Notes: a model not told the origin generated them from the sequence alone. 38,785 nucleotides of DNA from UBA1926 sp002337215 (GCA_963973795.1 CAXBAF010000033.1:1-38785), one strand, 5' to 3'. Shown: positions 8,301 to 17,196, counted from the stretch's first letter. Numbers and translations: made by a program.

Positions 8301-8939
8301 ATGAGAACCATCCTCCAACGCATCTCCGACGGCGACGAACAGGCGATCAACGCCTGCCTCGACGCGTACGGCGACATGGTCTGGCGCCTCGCACGCCGCT
8401 ACCTCGACCGCGCCACGTCGGACATCGATGATGCCGTGCAAGAGGTCTTCATAGAGATCTGGCTCTCAGCCGAACGCTTCGATCCCGACTTGGGAGGCGA
8501 GCCCGCGTTCGTCGCGACCATCGCCCACCGAAGGCTCACCGACTTTCAGCGCAAAGCCAGTGTCCGCATGCGGACCACACGCAAGGCGACCGAAACGATC
8601 ATCGCCGAGTCCAAGCCGGTGCCGAAACCCGACCCGACCGACGGCCCCGGAGACACCGCGATCGAAGCACTCGCCACGCTTCCCGAGAACGAAAAAGACA
8701 CCCTCATGCTCTGGCTCTACCGCGGGTTCACGCAGCGCCAGATCGGGCAGGCAACCGAGGCCCCGCTCGGCACCGTGAAGTCCCGCATGCGTCGTGGCCT
8801 CACGCGGATCTGCGAGAAAATGGCCGGGGACGCCGAACCGAAGGACAAGGGCGCGGCTCCGCTCGAAACCACAACCGCCTCGAACGCGGAGGGCACGACG
8901 GACAGCGCAACGGACGGCGCGAGAGGAGGTTCGGCATGA
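8301..8939 (+). CDS. ECF-type RNA polymerase sigma factor
   Basis: 212 residues from this start (234 from ATG 8235; neither has a clear ribosome site). The sigma-2 region begins ISDGDEQAINACLDAYGDMV and includes DDAVQEVFIEIW, the core RNA polymerase-binding/-10 recognition helix. The sigma-4 region holds LPENEKDTLMLWLYRGFTQR and QIGQATEAPLGTVKSRMRRG, a helix-turn-helix for -35 recognition. The last about 35 residues are a hydrophilic Ala/Thr-rich tail not needed for sigma function. Its stop overlaps the anti-sigma start by ATGA, so the two are translationally coupled. It probably controls an envelope or surface-protein regulon; target promoters could not be identified here. Confidence 0.88.
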   Translation: MRTILQRISDGDEQAINACLDAYGDMVWRLARRYLDRATSDIDDAVQEVFIEIWLSAERFDPDLGGEPAFVATIAHRRLTDFQRKASVRMRTTRKATETIIAESKPVPKPDPTDGPGDTAIEALATLPENEKDTLMLWLYRGFTQRQIGQATEAPLGTVKSRMRRGLTRICEKMAGDAEPKDKGAAPLETTTASNAEGTTDSATDGARGGSA

Positions 8940-9973
8940 CTGAGATCGATCTCACACGCATCACAGAACTTCTCACCGCCGAACGCACGGGCACGATCGA
9001 GCCCGAGGAGCGCGCCGAGCTGGAAACTCTCCTCGACGGCCTCGACTCCGACGCCGCCAGGGCGCGGGTCGATGAGATCACACGCCGCCTCGACAACACG
9101 ATCGGCGACGCGATCATCGCGCTCGACGCGCTCGACGGATCACCCGGAATGCCAGCCGGCGCGAAGCGCTCGCTCGCCTCCCGAGGCGGAGCCCTGGTCC
9201 GAGCCAAGGACGCATCCGCCGCGATCCCGCTCAACGCCACGAACCGCCGATCCCGAGCCGGGTGGTACGCTGCCGCCGCGTCCATCCTCGTCGGCGTCAC
9301 CGCCATCGGCTTCCTCTGGAGCAGCGTCAACCAGAAGGAACAGTCGATCACCCAGATCCGTCTCGCCTCCGAACAGCGGGCCGAAACAAACCAGCAGTTG
9401 CTCGCCGACGCCCGCGCTGAGGCCGACCGGCTCGGCAGCCGGCTCTCCGCGATCGAGGCCCGCAACATCGATCTGGTGACCAGGCTCGCCGACGCGACCA
9501 GCAAGGCCGAGTCGTTCGAGCAACGCATCGCCGAGTATGAACGACCCAGGGACCCGGCTCTGCTCGAGCAGAAACGCCGCCAGTTGCTCGATGTCAACGG
9601 GACAATCCGCGTCGCCTGGCAGCCGTTCGATGTGCCGGGTCTTCCCGAGACCGAGCAGGCCGGCGTCGAGGGCGACGTCGTCTGGAACGATGACCTCCAG
9701 GAAGGCTACCTGCGATTTGTCGGCCTGAAAGTCAACAACCCCGACGAGGAGCAGTATCAGGTCTGGGTCATCGACGAACGCGGGATGGAGCAGAAAGTCA
9801 GCGGTGGCGTCTTCGACGCGACCGAGTCCGGCGATCTCATCGTCCCGATCGAGCCCGGCATCGACGTCGGAAACGTGCAGGTCTTCGCGATCACGGTTGA
9901 AGAGCCCGGCGGGATCTGGGTTCCCGACCTCCGCCGCCGGGTCGTCGTCGCCCCGCGCCCCGAAGACGGTTGA
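8936..9973 (+). CDS. Membrane anti-sigma factor (RskA-type C-terminal domain)
   Basis: 345 residues. The N-terminal cytoplasmic part (about 1-80) has the zinc-less anti-sigma outline with repeated acidic helices (RITELLTAERTGTIEPEERA, then LETLLDGLDSDAARARVDEI). One transmembrane helix follows at about 110-128 (WYAAAASILVGVTAIGFLW). Next is a long charged coiled coil (about 130-205). A C-terminal anti-sigma-K (RskA) type extracytoplasmic domain (about 220-340) contains GYLRFVGLKVNNPDEEQYQV. It overlaps the sigma gene by 4 bp and should sequester that sigma factor at the membrane. No CxxC/HxxxC zinc motif is visible. The extended coiled coil between membrane and sensor domain is longer than in classic RskA. 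Confidence 0.82.
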   Translation: MTEIDLTRITELLTAERTGTIEPEERAELETLLDGLDSDAARARVDEITRRLDNTIGDAIIALDALDGSPGMPAGAKRSLASRGGALVRAKDASAAIPLNATNRRSRAGWYAAAASILVGVTAIGFLWSSVNQKEQSITQIRLASEQRAETNQQLLADARAEADRLGSRLSAIEARNIDLVTRLADATSKAESFEQRIAEYERPRDPALLEQKRRQLLDVNGTIRVAWQPFDVPGLPETEQAGVEGDVVWNDDLQEGYLRFVGLKVNNPDEEQYQVWVIDERGMEQKVSGGVFDATESGDLIVPIEPGIDVGNVQVFAITVEEPGGIWVPDLRRRVVVAPRPEDG

Positions 9974-10016
9974 TCACGCCCCGCGAGTTCGTCACCCGCC
10001 TGCTTGCCCCATGCTG

Positions 10017-11066
10017 TCAGCTCGGGACCGGCCCCGTTGACTGGTTGACCTCGAAGTAGCTCTCAAGATCCACTCGGGGCGGCGGCGAGCCGACCGGGCT
10101 CCGCATCATGCGGCAGAGCAGCTGACCCGTCATCGCCGCGAGCGTCGGTGCGTCCTGGCAGACCGCGGTATAAACCGGGCTCCCCAGCACCCGCGCGTTG
10201 TCGTCGTCGAAGCCCACAACCGAGAAATCGCGCGGTACCTCGAGCCCCAGTTCGCGCAGCCGGCGCAACGCACCGATCGTCGGGAGCGGGTCGGCGAAGT
10301 AAACCGCCGTCGCCGGGCTCGGCAGCGCAAGCAGCCGATCGATCGCCGTGATCCCTCCCTCGGCGTCCGCCGGGACGGCGATCTCGAGCGCCGGGTCCGC
10401 GTCGATGCCCGCGTCCCCGAGCGCGTCGCGGTACCCGAGCGCCCGGTTCAGGTGGTCCTGGTCCACAACGATGTTCCGGCAGAACGCGATCCGCGTGTGC
10501 CCGAGGTTGATCAGGTGCGAAACCGCGTCTCGCGATGTCGCCCGGCTCGCGACCCGGATATAGCCGGCATCGGGATGGTCGTGCTTGTGCGCAACCACGA
10601 GCGTCGGCACGCACGCCTCGGCGATCTCGTCGAGCATGCCCTCCACGCCCGAATCGAGCCGGACCGCGACCGCCCCGACGCCCCGAGCGCGGATCATCTC
10701 CCCGATCGTCTCGCCAGGCCCACGCCGATCCACATTGAGGAGCAGGACCTCCGTCCCATGGCTCATCGCCGATCGCGCCACCCCGCTCCAGATCGTCGCA
10801 TCGAACCCGCTGAATCGAGCGCCGCTGGTCGCGTCGGCGAAGAGGCACCCGATCGTGCGCAGCCCCGCGCCGGGCGCAGGATCGGAGTGTCCGTTATTGC
10901 CGCTCTCGATCTTGACGAGCGCGCCGCGGACGAGTTCACGCGTCCGATCGCTCACGCTGGACGGGTCGCGGAGCGCGCGAGAGACGCTCGCCGGGGAGAC
11001 CCCCGCGACGCTCGCGATATCCCGGACTGTCGCCGTGTGCCGTGCCATCGTCCTTGAAGGCTCCAT
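10017..11066 (-). CDS. LacI-family transcriptional regulator
   Basis: 349 residues from ATG 11066, or 343 from ATG 11048 (MARHTATV). The latter has AAGGA very close upstream and starts nearer the DNA-binding domain, so either is possible. The N-terminal LacI helix-turn-helix VRDIASVAGVSPASVSRALR is followed by the hinge region and a periplasmic-binding-protein-like effector domain (about 65-340), with the usual FSVVGFDDDNARVLGSPVYT segment. The effector is probably a sugar, inferred from the neighbouring GH5 and GH3 genes. It lies 101 bp downstream of a PEP-CTERM gene on the same strand and may be co-transcribed with it. TGTTTCA repeats in the divergent region 11939-12299 are candidate operators. 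Confidence 0.88.
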   Translation of the reverse strand: MEPSRTMARHTATVRDIASVAGVSPASVSRALRDPSSVSDRTRELVRGALVKIESGNNGHSDPAPGAGLRTIGCLFADATSGARFSGFDATIWSGVARSAMSHGTEVLLLNVDRRGPGETIGEMIRARGVGAVAVRLDSGVEGMLDEIAEACVPTLVVAHKHDHPDAGYIRVASRATSRDAVSHLINLGHTRIAFCRNIVVDQDHLNRALGYRDALGDAGIDADPALEIAVPADAEGGITAIDRLLALPSPATAVYFADPLPTIGALRRLRELGLEVPRDFSVVGFDDDNARVLGSPVYTAVCQDAPTLAAMTGQLLCRMMRSPVGSPPPRVDLESYFEVNQSTGPVPS

Positions 11067-11167
11067 CGGTGCGCGCGCCCGTTCGACTCGAAAAGCCGGA
11101 GCGACGAAGAACGCCGACCGGGTGGTGGCCCACCAGGCCGGCAGAAGGAGTCCAGAATCCGGAGCGA

Positions 11168-11767
11168 CTACCGCCTGCGGCGGGCCGCGAGGCCCACCCC
11201 GCCAGCGAGCAGCGCGAGCCCCGCCGGCGCGGGAACGACCGTCAGACTTGTCGAGAACACGAACGCGTTCGCCTGCCCGCTCCCGAGCGGGTCGGCACCG
11301 TCGAAGAGAATAATCGCGCGCACAAACGAGGCCCCGTCGAGCCCCTCGGCCTGCATGCTGTAGCTCAGCCCATCGCCGGTCACCAGGCCGTCGTTCGGGT
11401 CGTTGGTGTCGATGTTGACGATCGTCTCGCCGAGCTTGGTCGTGTCGTCGGCGGCGTAAAACTCGATGCCAAACCGCAGGTTGGCGTTGAAGTTCGACTC
11501 GATGCGCACATCTGTGAGCGAGAACTCGTAGATCGCGCCGCTGGTGTTCGCGATGCCGCCCTGGAAGACGCCGCCGAAGTTCCCCACGCCGTCGGCAAAC
11601 AGACTCGCGTGAGGATTGCCGCCGAAGAAATCGTTGAAATCCGCGGCCCCGAACTTGCCCCAGAACGTCCCGAACTGGTCGAAGCCGGGATCACTGAGCA
11701 GTTCGATCCCGCCGGTCGCGAGCCCCGCGCCGAGCGCGAGCGAGATGGTTGCGATGCGTGCATTCAT
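11168..11767 (-). CDS. PEP-CTERM protein with one NPGF-type (CBM-like) module
   Basis: 199 residues. Signal peptide about 1-19 (MNARIATISLALGAGLATG). The body is a single module of about 150 residues opening SDPGFDQFGTFWGKFGAADF, with GNPHASLFADGVGNFGGVFQ and FGIEFYAADDTTKLGE. These motifs match both modules of the 15885-17129 protein closely, so the three are clear homologues. The opening Asp/Asn-Pro-Gly-Phe..Trp pattern resembles CBM4/9-type galactose-binding-fold modules; carbohydrate binding is inference. The C-terminus VVPAPAGLALLAGGVGLAAR followed by basic residues is a PEP-CTERM-type sorting signal. Start chosen for AGGAGAG about 8 bases upstream. It lies upstream of the LacI gene and divergent from the second pseudopilin. 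Confidence 0.78.
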   Translation of the reverse strand: MNARIATISLALGAGLATGGIELLSDPGFDQFGTFWGKFGAADFNDFFGGNPHASLFADGVGNFGGVFQGGIANTSGAIYEFSLTDVRIESNFNANLRFGIEFYAADDTTKLGETIVNIDTNDPNDGLVTGDGLSYSMQAEGLDGASFVRAIILFDGADPLGSGQANAFVFSTSLTVVPAPAGLALLAGGVGLAARRRR

Positions 11768-11938
11768 AGGTATCTCTCCTGTCGATGTGCGATCGACACG
11801 CGACTCTCGCGCGTCAGAAACGCGGTGTTCCGGGAAGCCCCGGGGTGAGGAATCCAGATCCGACGCCACACCGAATCTGTTCCAGTCCAGATCGTGTTCC
11901 CGGGCGTGTTCCGCATCTGACACAGAGACCCGAAGAAC

Positions 11939-11955
11939 TGTTGCAATCTGTTTCA
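11939..11955. promoter_or_regulatory. Candidate operator: TGTTGCA-N3-TGTTTCA
   Basis: Direct repeat of the heptamer TGTT(G/T)CA with 10-base period, one helical turn. First of three such pairs in this divergent region; a LacI-type regulator gene is adjacent. Confidence 0.4.
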
Positions 11956-12149
11956 GTATGATTCCCGACCCCCCTGCGAGTCAAGGCCTGCGTCACCAGT
12001 TTCACAAAAATGGTCAACCGGGTCCGAGAATCAACGACATCGATAATCGCACATTTTTCCATGCTATTCTGGGTTTTTTCGTGTCGTGACGCGATGTCAG
12101 ACCGGAACCACCAACGCCGCAAGGGTGCGAATGGACACCTCACCCAAGC

Positions 12150-12165
12150 TGTTTCATGTGTTTCA
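12150..12165. promoter_or_regulatory. Candidate operator: TGTTTCA pair, 9-base period
   Basis: Two perfect TGTTTCA heptamers two bases apart (12150-12156 and 12159-12165), with a partial third copy TGTTTCT at 12171-12177. Confidence 0.4.
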
Positions 12166-12239
12166 ATCCATGTTTCTGAGAGACCATTTTTCCGTGCTTT
12201 CATCTTGCTCTCCCCCTCGGCCATCTGTACGATACACCG

Positions 12240-13316
12240 ATGTCCGTGCGACTTTCCCTGGCTTCCCGGAATCCGGCCATGCTGAAACACTCTGAAACAT
12301 CCGCTGCGCATCGCCAGACGAACGGCTCCGCTCTGGGCTTCACGCTCATCGAGTTGCTCGTCGTCATCGCGATCATCGCGCTGCTGATCGGCATCCTGCT
12401 CCCTGCCCTGGGCAAAGCCCGGCAATCAGCGCAAGCCCTCGTCTGCTCGTCGAACATGAAACAACTCGGCCTGCTCGCAACCCTCTACAGCATCGACAAC
12501 CGCGACGAACTCTGGCCGGCGCACATGCTCCCAACGACCGTCCGCGAGAACGTCTCCCAGCCGGGCTCGCTTGCGCTCGCCGATTGGGCGTACTACTACA
12601 ACTTCTCCACGGGTTTCGAGGTCCAGGGATACGGCGTGGTCGTCGATTACGCCGACAGCGTTGACGACATCGTCGCCTGCCCGACCAACCAGCGGCAGAG
12701 TTACGACGGCTCTCCGCTCACACGCTCGACGCCGGCACCGGAAGGCTCGCGCTTCAGCGAGCAGTTCGTTGAGCAGGTCGATCGCCGAGACGCACAGATC
12801 GCGTTCGACTACACGATGCCGACCGGGGTCGGCGGCGCGCGCACGGACCGAGTCTTCGACGCCGTCTGGCTCACCGGCACCGCCCCGGCTGACTTCGTCG
12901 GTCCCGAAGAGATCGACCGCGTCACGATGGATGAGCGGGTCAACTCGGGCCAGGCCGTCCGCTTCCGTTCGCTCCCCATCTTCGTCGAGGAAGACACCTA
13001 TAGCAACTCGCTCGTCCTCGACGGCAAATGGGCCGAGTTCGATGAGATTACGCAGCGCCACAGCGACGGCGGCTACTTCACCTACATCGACGGCTCGGTC
13101 GATCGCTTCGTGATGCCGACACGTTTCGATCCGTCGCTGCAGGAAGGCGGTGGCGAGGGCGCCCGGGGGCAGCGCGGCTTCGAAGGCCGATCGGTCTATC
13201 TCCGCTCGCAGAACCGCTACATCCCCCAGCACCTCATCCGGGACCTCCCAAACGACGGGCTCATCGACGGATTCGCAGAGCGGTACGGCTGGGTGAACGA
13301 CCCCCGACTCCCCTGA
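12240..13316 (+). CDS. Prepilin-type (H-X9-DG) pseudopilin-like protein
   Basis: 358 residues from ATG 12240, or 345 from ATG 12279; neither start has a strong ribosome site. The pseudopilin signature GFTLIELLVVIAIIALLIGI follows a polar leader. The C-terminal part contains HSDGGYFTYIDG, fitting the H-X9-DG processing motif. The middle is not recognised. It is the first plus-strand gene of the carbohydrate locus, 89 bp ahead of the GH5 gene, so it may be co-regulated with glycan-degrading proteins. A TGAAACA pair lies inside or just before its coding start. Homologous in architecture, but not obviously in the central region, to the 2909-4006 protein. Confidence 0.85.
   Translation: MSVRLSLASRNPAMLKHSETSAAHRQTNGSALGFTLIELLVVIAIIALLIGILLPALGKARQSAQALVCSSNMKQLGLLATLYSIDNRDELWPAHMLPTTVRENVSQPGSLALADWAYYYNFSTGFEVQGYGVVVDYADSVDDIVACPTNQRQSYDGSPLTRSTPAPEGSRFSEQFVEQVDRRDAQIAFDYTMPTGVGGARTDRVFDAVWLTGTAPADFVGPEEIDRVTMDERVNSGQAVRFRSLPIFVEEDTYSNSLVLDGKWAEFDEITQRHSDGGYFTYIDGSVDRFVMPTRFDPSLQEGGGEGARGQRGFEGRSVYLRSQNRYIPQHLIRDLPNDGLIDGFAERYGWVNDPRLP
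12283..12299. promoter_or_regulatory. Candidate operator: TGAAACA-N3-TGAAACA
   Basis: Perfect direct repeat with 10-base period, the inverse orientation of the pairs at 11939 and 12150. It falls within the first codons of the pseudopilin if translation starts at 12240 or 12279. Confidence 0.35.
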
Positions 13317-13405
13317 TCGCTCATCCCATCGCAGCACACCGACACGCACCGACCGCGGATCGCCACCGGCACGAGACCAGCAGAAAGACAGGACGCACCA
13401 AGACC

Positions 13406-15808
13406 ATGACGAGACTGACTTGCCCCATCTCCGCCGCGACTTTGGTTGGGATGATGGGCTGCGCCGCCGGATCTCCGCCCGGGCTGCCAGAGTCAGATAT
13501 CGCGCTGCGCGTGCAGGGCGCGGATCTCGTTGACGATCAGGGCGAGCCCGTCGCGCTCCGTGCGATCAACCTCGGTAACTGGCTGCTGCTTGAGATGTGG
13601 ATGCTCGCCGGCCAGCCCCTGCCCGATCAGCAGACGTTCTTCGACGTGCTCGAGGCACGGTTCGGGACCGCCGAGGCGGACCGGCTCATCGGCATCTATC
13701 GGGACAACTGGATCACGCAGCGGGACATGGACCTGATTGCCGCGGCCGGGTTCAACGCGGTCCGCCTGCCGTTCAGTCATCTGGTTGTCGAGTCCGAGCC
13801 GTTCGTGTTCGATGAGGCGGGCTTCGGCAATCTGCGTCGCGCGATCGATATGGCGGACACCGCCGGGCTCTACGTCATCCTCGACATGCACCAGGTGCCG
13901 GGCGGGCAGAGCTTCGACCAGCCCTCGGGTGACACGAGCGAGAACGATCTCTGGACCGACCCGCAAGCGCAGGAACGCCTCGCCTGGCTCTGGCAGAACA
14001 TCGCCAGGCGGGTCAAGAACGACCGCAACGTCGTCGCCTACGACCTGATCAACGAGCCCTATTCGACCTTCAACGACGACATCCGCCCCCAACTGCTCTC
14101 CATCGTGGACCGGACGGTCGGCGCGATCCGCGAGGTCGACGCCGATCGGCTGATCTACCTGCCCGGCACGGTGCAGGGCATCCGCTTTTACGGCGACCCG
14201 ATCGATCGGGGCTGGATCAACACCGGGTTCACCGAGCACTTCTACCCGGGGATCTTCGACTGGCGCGAGCCGACGATGGGCAACTACGCCCGCTTCCTGG
14301 CAGGCCAGCTCAGGGCCCAGACCGATTACGCCCGCGGCCTCGACGCGCCGTACCTGTGGGGCGAGTTCAACCCCGTCTTCGAGTCCCAGGGCTCAGAAGA
14401 CGCCGTCCGCGACGCGTTCGAGACGAGCGCCGAGCTCGGCTTCTCCTCAGCGATCTGGTCGTACAAGATCATCTCCGCCCAGGGCGGCACCGGCAACAAC
14501 AACTGGTATCTGGTCACCAACGCGACGCCCTTCCCGGTCAGCGACGTGCGCACGGCGTCGAAGGCGACGATCGAGGCCGCGTTCGAATCGCTCGGATCCG
14601 CCCCGCTCGCGATCGATCAGGGCTATTTCAACGCGATGTCGGCGTTCGACCCCGAACGCACACTGCCGGCTGTGCCCCTGCCCCCGCTGGTCCCGCCGGC
14701 GACGGATACGTGGCAGACATGGACCGGTACCGATATCGGCACCATTCTCTACGAGGGCGGGCAGTCGGTCTCGTCCGGCGCGACGCCGCTCTCGGCCGAT
14801 TCGCTGACGATCTACACGGGCGGCTCTGACCTCTTCGGCAACAGCGACTCGGTCCGGCTCATCTCTCGACAGATGCCCCCCAGCTTCGTCGTCTCGGGCG
14901 TGTTCGACGCCTTCGAGGGCGGGGAGTTCGCGCAGGCGGGCGTCACCGTGCGCGCAAACACCAACGCGAATGCGCCGCATCTCTCGCTCGTGGCGTTCAC
15001 CGACGGCCGGGTCCTCGTCAAGCACCGCTCCTTCGCCGGGACATCCACCGGGCAGCGGTACATCGCGACGACCGGGTTCCCCGTGGGCCTCGGGATCGGG
15101 CGCTCAAACGGATCGCTCGTCGCCTGGATCACCGATGAGGACGGGGATTGGCAGTCGGTCACGCTCTCCGAGAACCCCAGCGTCGGCTCGCTCCCGATCG
15201 GCGGCTTCCTCGGCGCGACCAACCGCTACGGACCGCTCTCGGTGATCGGGATCGAGAATCCGCGCGTCACCGAGCCGGGCTCGCTCGCGCCGACCACGCC
15301 GCTCGACGCGGGCGTGAATCTGGTGAGCAACCCCTCGTTCGAATCGGGCGGTTCGTTGCCGAATAACTGGGCGACGTTCGGCGCACAGATGACGCGGCAG
15401 TCGGGCTGGACACCCGTCCGCGACGGTTCGGCCCTGCTCGCGTTCCGGCACTGGGAAGTCACGAACGGCAACGATCAGGGCGCGTTCCAGGATCTTTCGG
15501 GCCTCACCGTCGGTGAGCCGTACGTGTTCACGGTGTACGCGAACCGCGACACCGTCCAGCCGGGACGATCCCTCGCTGAATCGGTCACGCTTCGGATCGA
15601 GGAGATCGGCAGCCCGATCCGCGTGAACGAATCCGTCACGTTCAATGTCGAGGAGATCGCGACCGGCTCGCGCTGGAGCCGGCTGCAGGTCCGGTTCATC
15701 GCAACCAAAGCGAGTCAACGCATCGTCATCGCGGCGACGCCCGGGTCGGGCAACCGCGACGGCGCCGTGAAGTTCGACGGGGTCCATCTGGAAGAGGACC
15801 CCGGGTAG
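13406..15808 (+). CDS. GH5-family glucanase lipoprotein with C-terminal accessory domains
   Basis: 800 residues. The N-terminus ATLVGMMGCAAGS looks like a lipobox, so it is probably a lipoprotein. The catalytic domain, about 35-390, is glycoside hydrolase family 5: INLGNWLLLEMW, YVILDMHQVPGGQ, the acid/base Glu217 in LINEPY and the nucleophile Glu320 in LWGEFNPV. The NLGxWL and DxHxxPG elements are reminiscent of the exo-beta-1,3-glucanase branch of GH5, so laminarin-like substrates are plausible but unproven. Residues about 430-620 form a concanavalin-like domain resembling DUF1349 (SFVVSGVFDAFEGGEFAQAG). Residues about 645-798 are a CBM4/9-like domain starting NLVSNPSFESGG. It sits between the pseudopilin and dockerin-protein genes, with a GH3 gene further on. 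Confidence 0.85.
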   Translation: MTRLTCPISAATLVGMMGCAAGSPPGLPESDIALRVQGADLVDDQGEPVALRAINLGNWLLLEMWMLAGQPLPDQQTFFDVLEARFGTAEADRLIGIYRDNWITQRDMDLIAAAGFNAVRLPFSHLVVESEPFVFDEAGFGNLRRAIDMADTAGLYVILDMHQVPGGQSFDQPSGDTSENDLWTDPQAQERLAWLWQNIARRVKNDRNVVAYDLINEPYSTFNDDIRPQLLSIVDRTVGAIREVDADRLIYLPGTVQGIRFYGDPIDRGWINTGFTEHFYPGIFDWREPTMGNYARFLAGQLRAQTDYARGLDAPYLWGEFNPVFESQGSEDAVRDAFETSAELGFSSAIWSYKIISAQGGTGNNNWYLVTNATPFPVSDVRTASKATIEAAFESLGSAPLAIDQGYFNAMSAFDPERTLPAVPLPPLVPPATDTWQTWTGTDIGTILYEGGQSVSSGATPLSADSLTIYTGGSDLFGNSDSVRLISRQMPPSFVVSGVFDAFEGGEFAQAGVTVRANTNANAPHLSLVAFTDGRVLVKHRSFAGTSTGQRYIATTGFPVGLGIGRSNGSLVAWITDEDGDWQSVTLSENPSVGSLPIGGFLGATNRYGPLSVIGIENPRVTEPGSLAPTTPLDAGVNLVSNPSFESGGSLPNNWATFGAQMTRQSGWTPVRDGSALLAFRHWEVTNGNDQGAFQDLSGLTVGEPYVFTVYANRDTVQPGRSLAESVTLRIEEIGSPIRVNESVTFNVEEIATGSRWSRLQVRFIATKASQRIVIAATPGSGNRDGAVKFDGVHLEEDPG

Positions 15809-15884
15809 TCCGCCGCAAACACGAAACGGCGCGCACAACCAACCCGCGCCGCCGAGAGAGCAGTCAGCAGGAGAGGATCAGATC

Positions 15885-17129
15885 ATGAGCAGAGCATCGA
15901 GCATCATCGCGGTCACACTCGCCTCGGCCGGGCTCGCGCAGAGCGCGGCCGCCGCAACCCCGAGCGCGGTGCTCACCGTAAACCCGGGGTTCACCGACGT
16001 GGACATGGACGGCGCGTTCGGCGACGCGTGGGGCGTTTTCGGCGCGGCCGCCGTCGATTTCCAGTTCTTCGGCGACAACAACCCGGGGCACGCGACGCTC
16101 TTCGGTGACAACACCGAGAACATCGGCGGCGTCTTCCAGGCGGGCATCCCCGCCTCCGCGGGTGTGACCTACGAGGCGACCTTCCGGATCCAGTGGGAAA
16201 CGAACTGGGACGCGCGAACGCTTTTCGGCATCGAGTTCTATGCCGCCGACGACATGACCAAGCTGGGCGAAGCCGTCGAAGAGATCACCGAGGACAGCGA
16301 TTTCGCGGGCACCGGCTACCGCCGCTACGACGTCTCGGGCGTGGCGCCCGAGGGCACCGCCTTCGTCCGCCCGATCGTGCAGTTCGACGAGGTGCTCTCC
16401 AGCGGCGCCTCGCGAGGCTGCACCGTCGACAACGTGCTCGTCCGCGAGGCCGACGATGTGCTCAACCTCAACCCGGGGTTCAGCGATCCCGTGGGCGAGG
16501 GGCTGTTCCCCGCCGATTTCTGGTCGACCTTCGGCGCCGCCGCGATCGACTTCGAGTTCTTCCCCAACGGCAACCCGGGGCACGCGACGATCTTCGCCGA
16601 TATGGCGGGCAACTCGGGCGGCGTCTTCCAGCAGGGCGTCCCCGCGATCCCGGGCGAGTCGTACACCTTCAGCGTCGATCTGTCGTTCGAGGCGAACTAC
16701 GACGCCGACACGCGGATGGCGCTCGAGTTCTACGGCGCCGACGACGGGTTCCTGATCGGCTTCGAGGACATGGAGATCATCGAGATCCCGGACGCGGGGT
16801 ACATCACCTACCAGATGGAGGCGACCGCGCCGCTCTCGTTCACACGGTTCGTGCGCCCGGTGATCATCTTCGAGAACTCAGCCGGCGCGGCCGACCAGGC
16901 CGCGGGCACGATCGACAACGCGGTCGTCCAACTCACGAGCACCGTGAGCATGGGCTGCAACGCCGCGGACCTTGCCGAGCCGTTCGGCGTGCTCGACCTG
17001 GGCGACATCGGCGCGTTCGTCAGCGGGTTCACCGGGGGCAACCCGATCGCGGACCTCGACAACAACGGCATCTACGACCTCACGGACATCGGCCTGTTCG
17101 TCACAGCCTTCACGAGCGGCTGTCCGTAA
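15885..17129 (+). CDS. Two-module NPGF (CBM-like) protein with GC-type dockerin
   Basis: 414 residues, signal peptide about 1-26 (ends AAAA). Two tandem homologous modules lie at about 28-190 and 190-350. Both open with NPGF, then FGAAA(V/I)DF(Q/E)FF, NPGHAT(L/I)F, GGVFQ(A/Q)G and EFY(A/G)ADD; the 11168-11767 protein carries a third copy. Residues 355-414 are a GC-type dockerin: CNAADLAEPFGVLDLGDIGA with a degenerate first loop, DLDNNGIYDLTDIGLF with an intact calcium loop, ending GCP. Start supported by AGGAGAGG upstream. It lies 76 bp after the GH5 gene and 67 bp before another dockerin gene, in an apparent operon. A non-catalytic glycan-binding surface protein is the best inference. Confidence 0.82.
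   Translation: MSRASSIIAVTLASAGLAQSAAAATPSAVLTVNPGFTDVDMDGAFGDAWGVFGAAAVDFQFFGDNNPGHATLFGDNTENIGGVFQAGIPASAGVTYEATFRIQWETNWDARTLFGIEFYAADDMTKLGEAVEEITEDSDFAGTGYRRYDVSGVAPEGTAFVRPIVQFDEVLSSGASRGCTVDNVLVREADDVLNLNPGFSDPVGEGLFPADFWSTFGAAAIDFEFFPNGNPGHATIFADMAGNSGGVFQQGVPAIPGESYTFSVDLSFEANYDADTRMALEFYGADDGFLIGFEDMEIIEIPDAGYITYQMEATAPLSFTRFVRPVIIFENSAGAADQAAGTIDNAVVQLTSTVSMGCNAADLAEPFGVLDLGDIGAFVSGFTGGNPIADLDNNGIYDLTDIGLFVTAFTSGCP
16974..17129 (+). repeat. Dockerin-tail direct repeat, copy 1
   Basis: 156-bp segment about 90% identical to 18004-18159, including a 44-base identical core. Both copies run to the stop codon of adjacent genes, suggesting recent tail duplication or gene conversion. Confidence 0.8.
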
Positions 17130-17196
17130 GACGTTTTCTGTTTCACACAAACCATGAGGAGGGAGTACCTTCCTCAGTTTTTCTAAGGGGGATCAG

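Larger units (their letters stand above)
11768..12239. promoter_or_regulatory. Divergent AT-rich regulatory region
   Basis: 472 bp without a gene, clearly less GC-rich than its surroundings, between the minus-strand PEP-CTERM/LacI genes and the plus-strand pseudopilin/GH genes. It contains a TATGAT hexamer (11957-11962) right after a TGTTTCA pair, a run of six T at about 12073, and the direct-repeat pairs listed separately. Promoters for both directions must lie here, but no consensus -35/-10 pair stands out. Confidence 0.55.
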
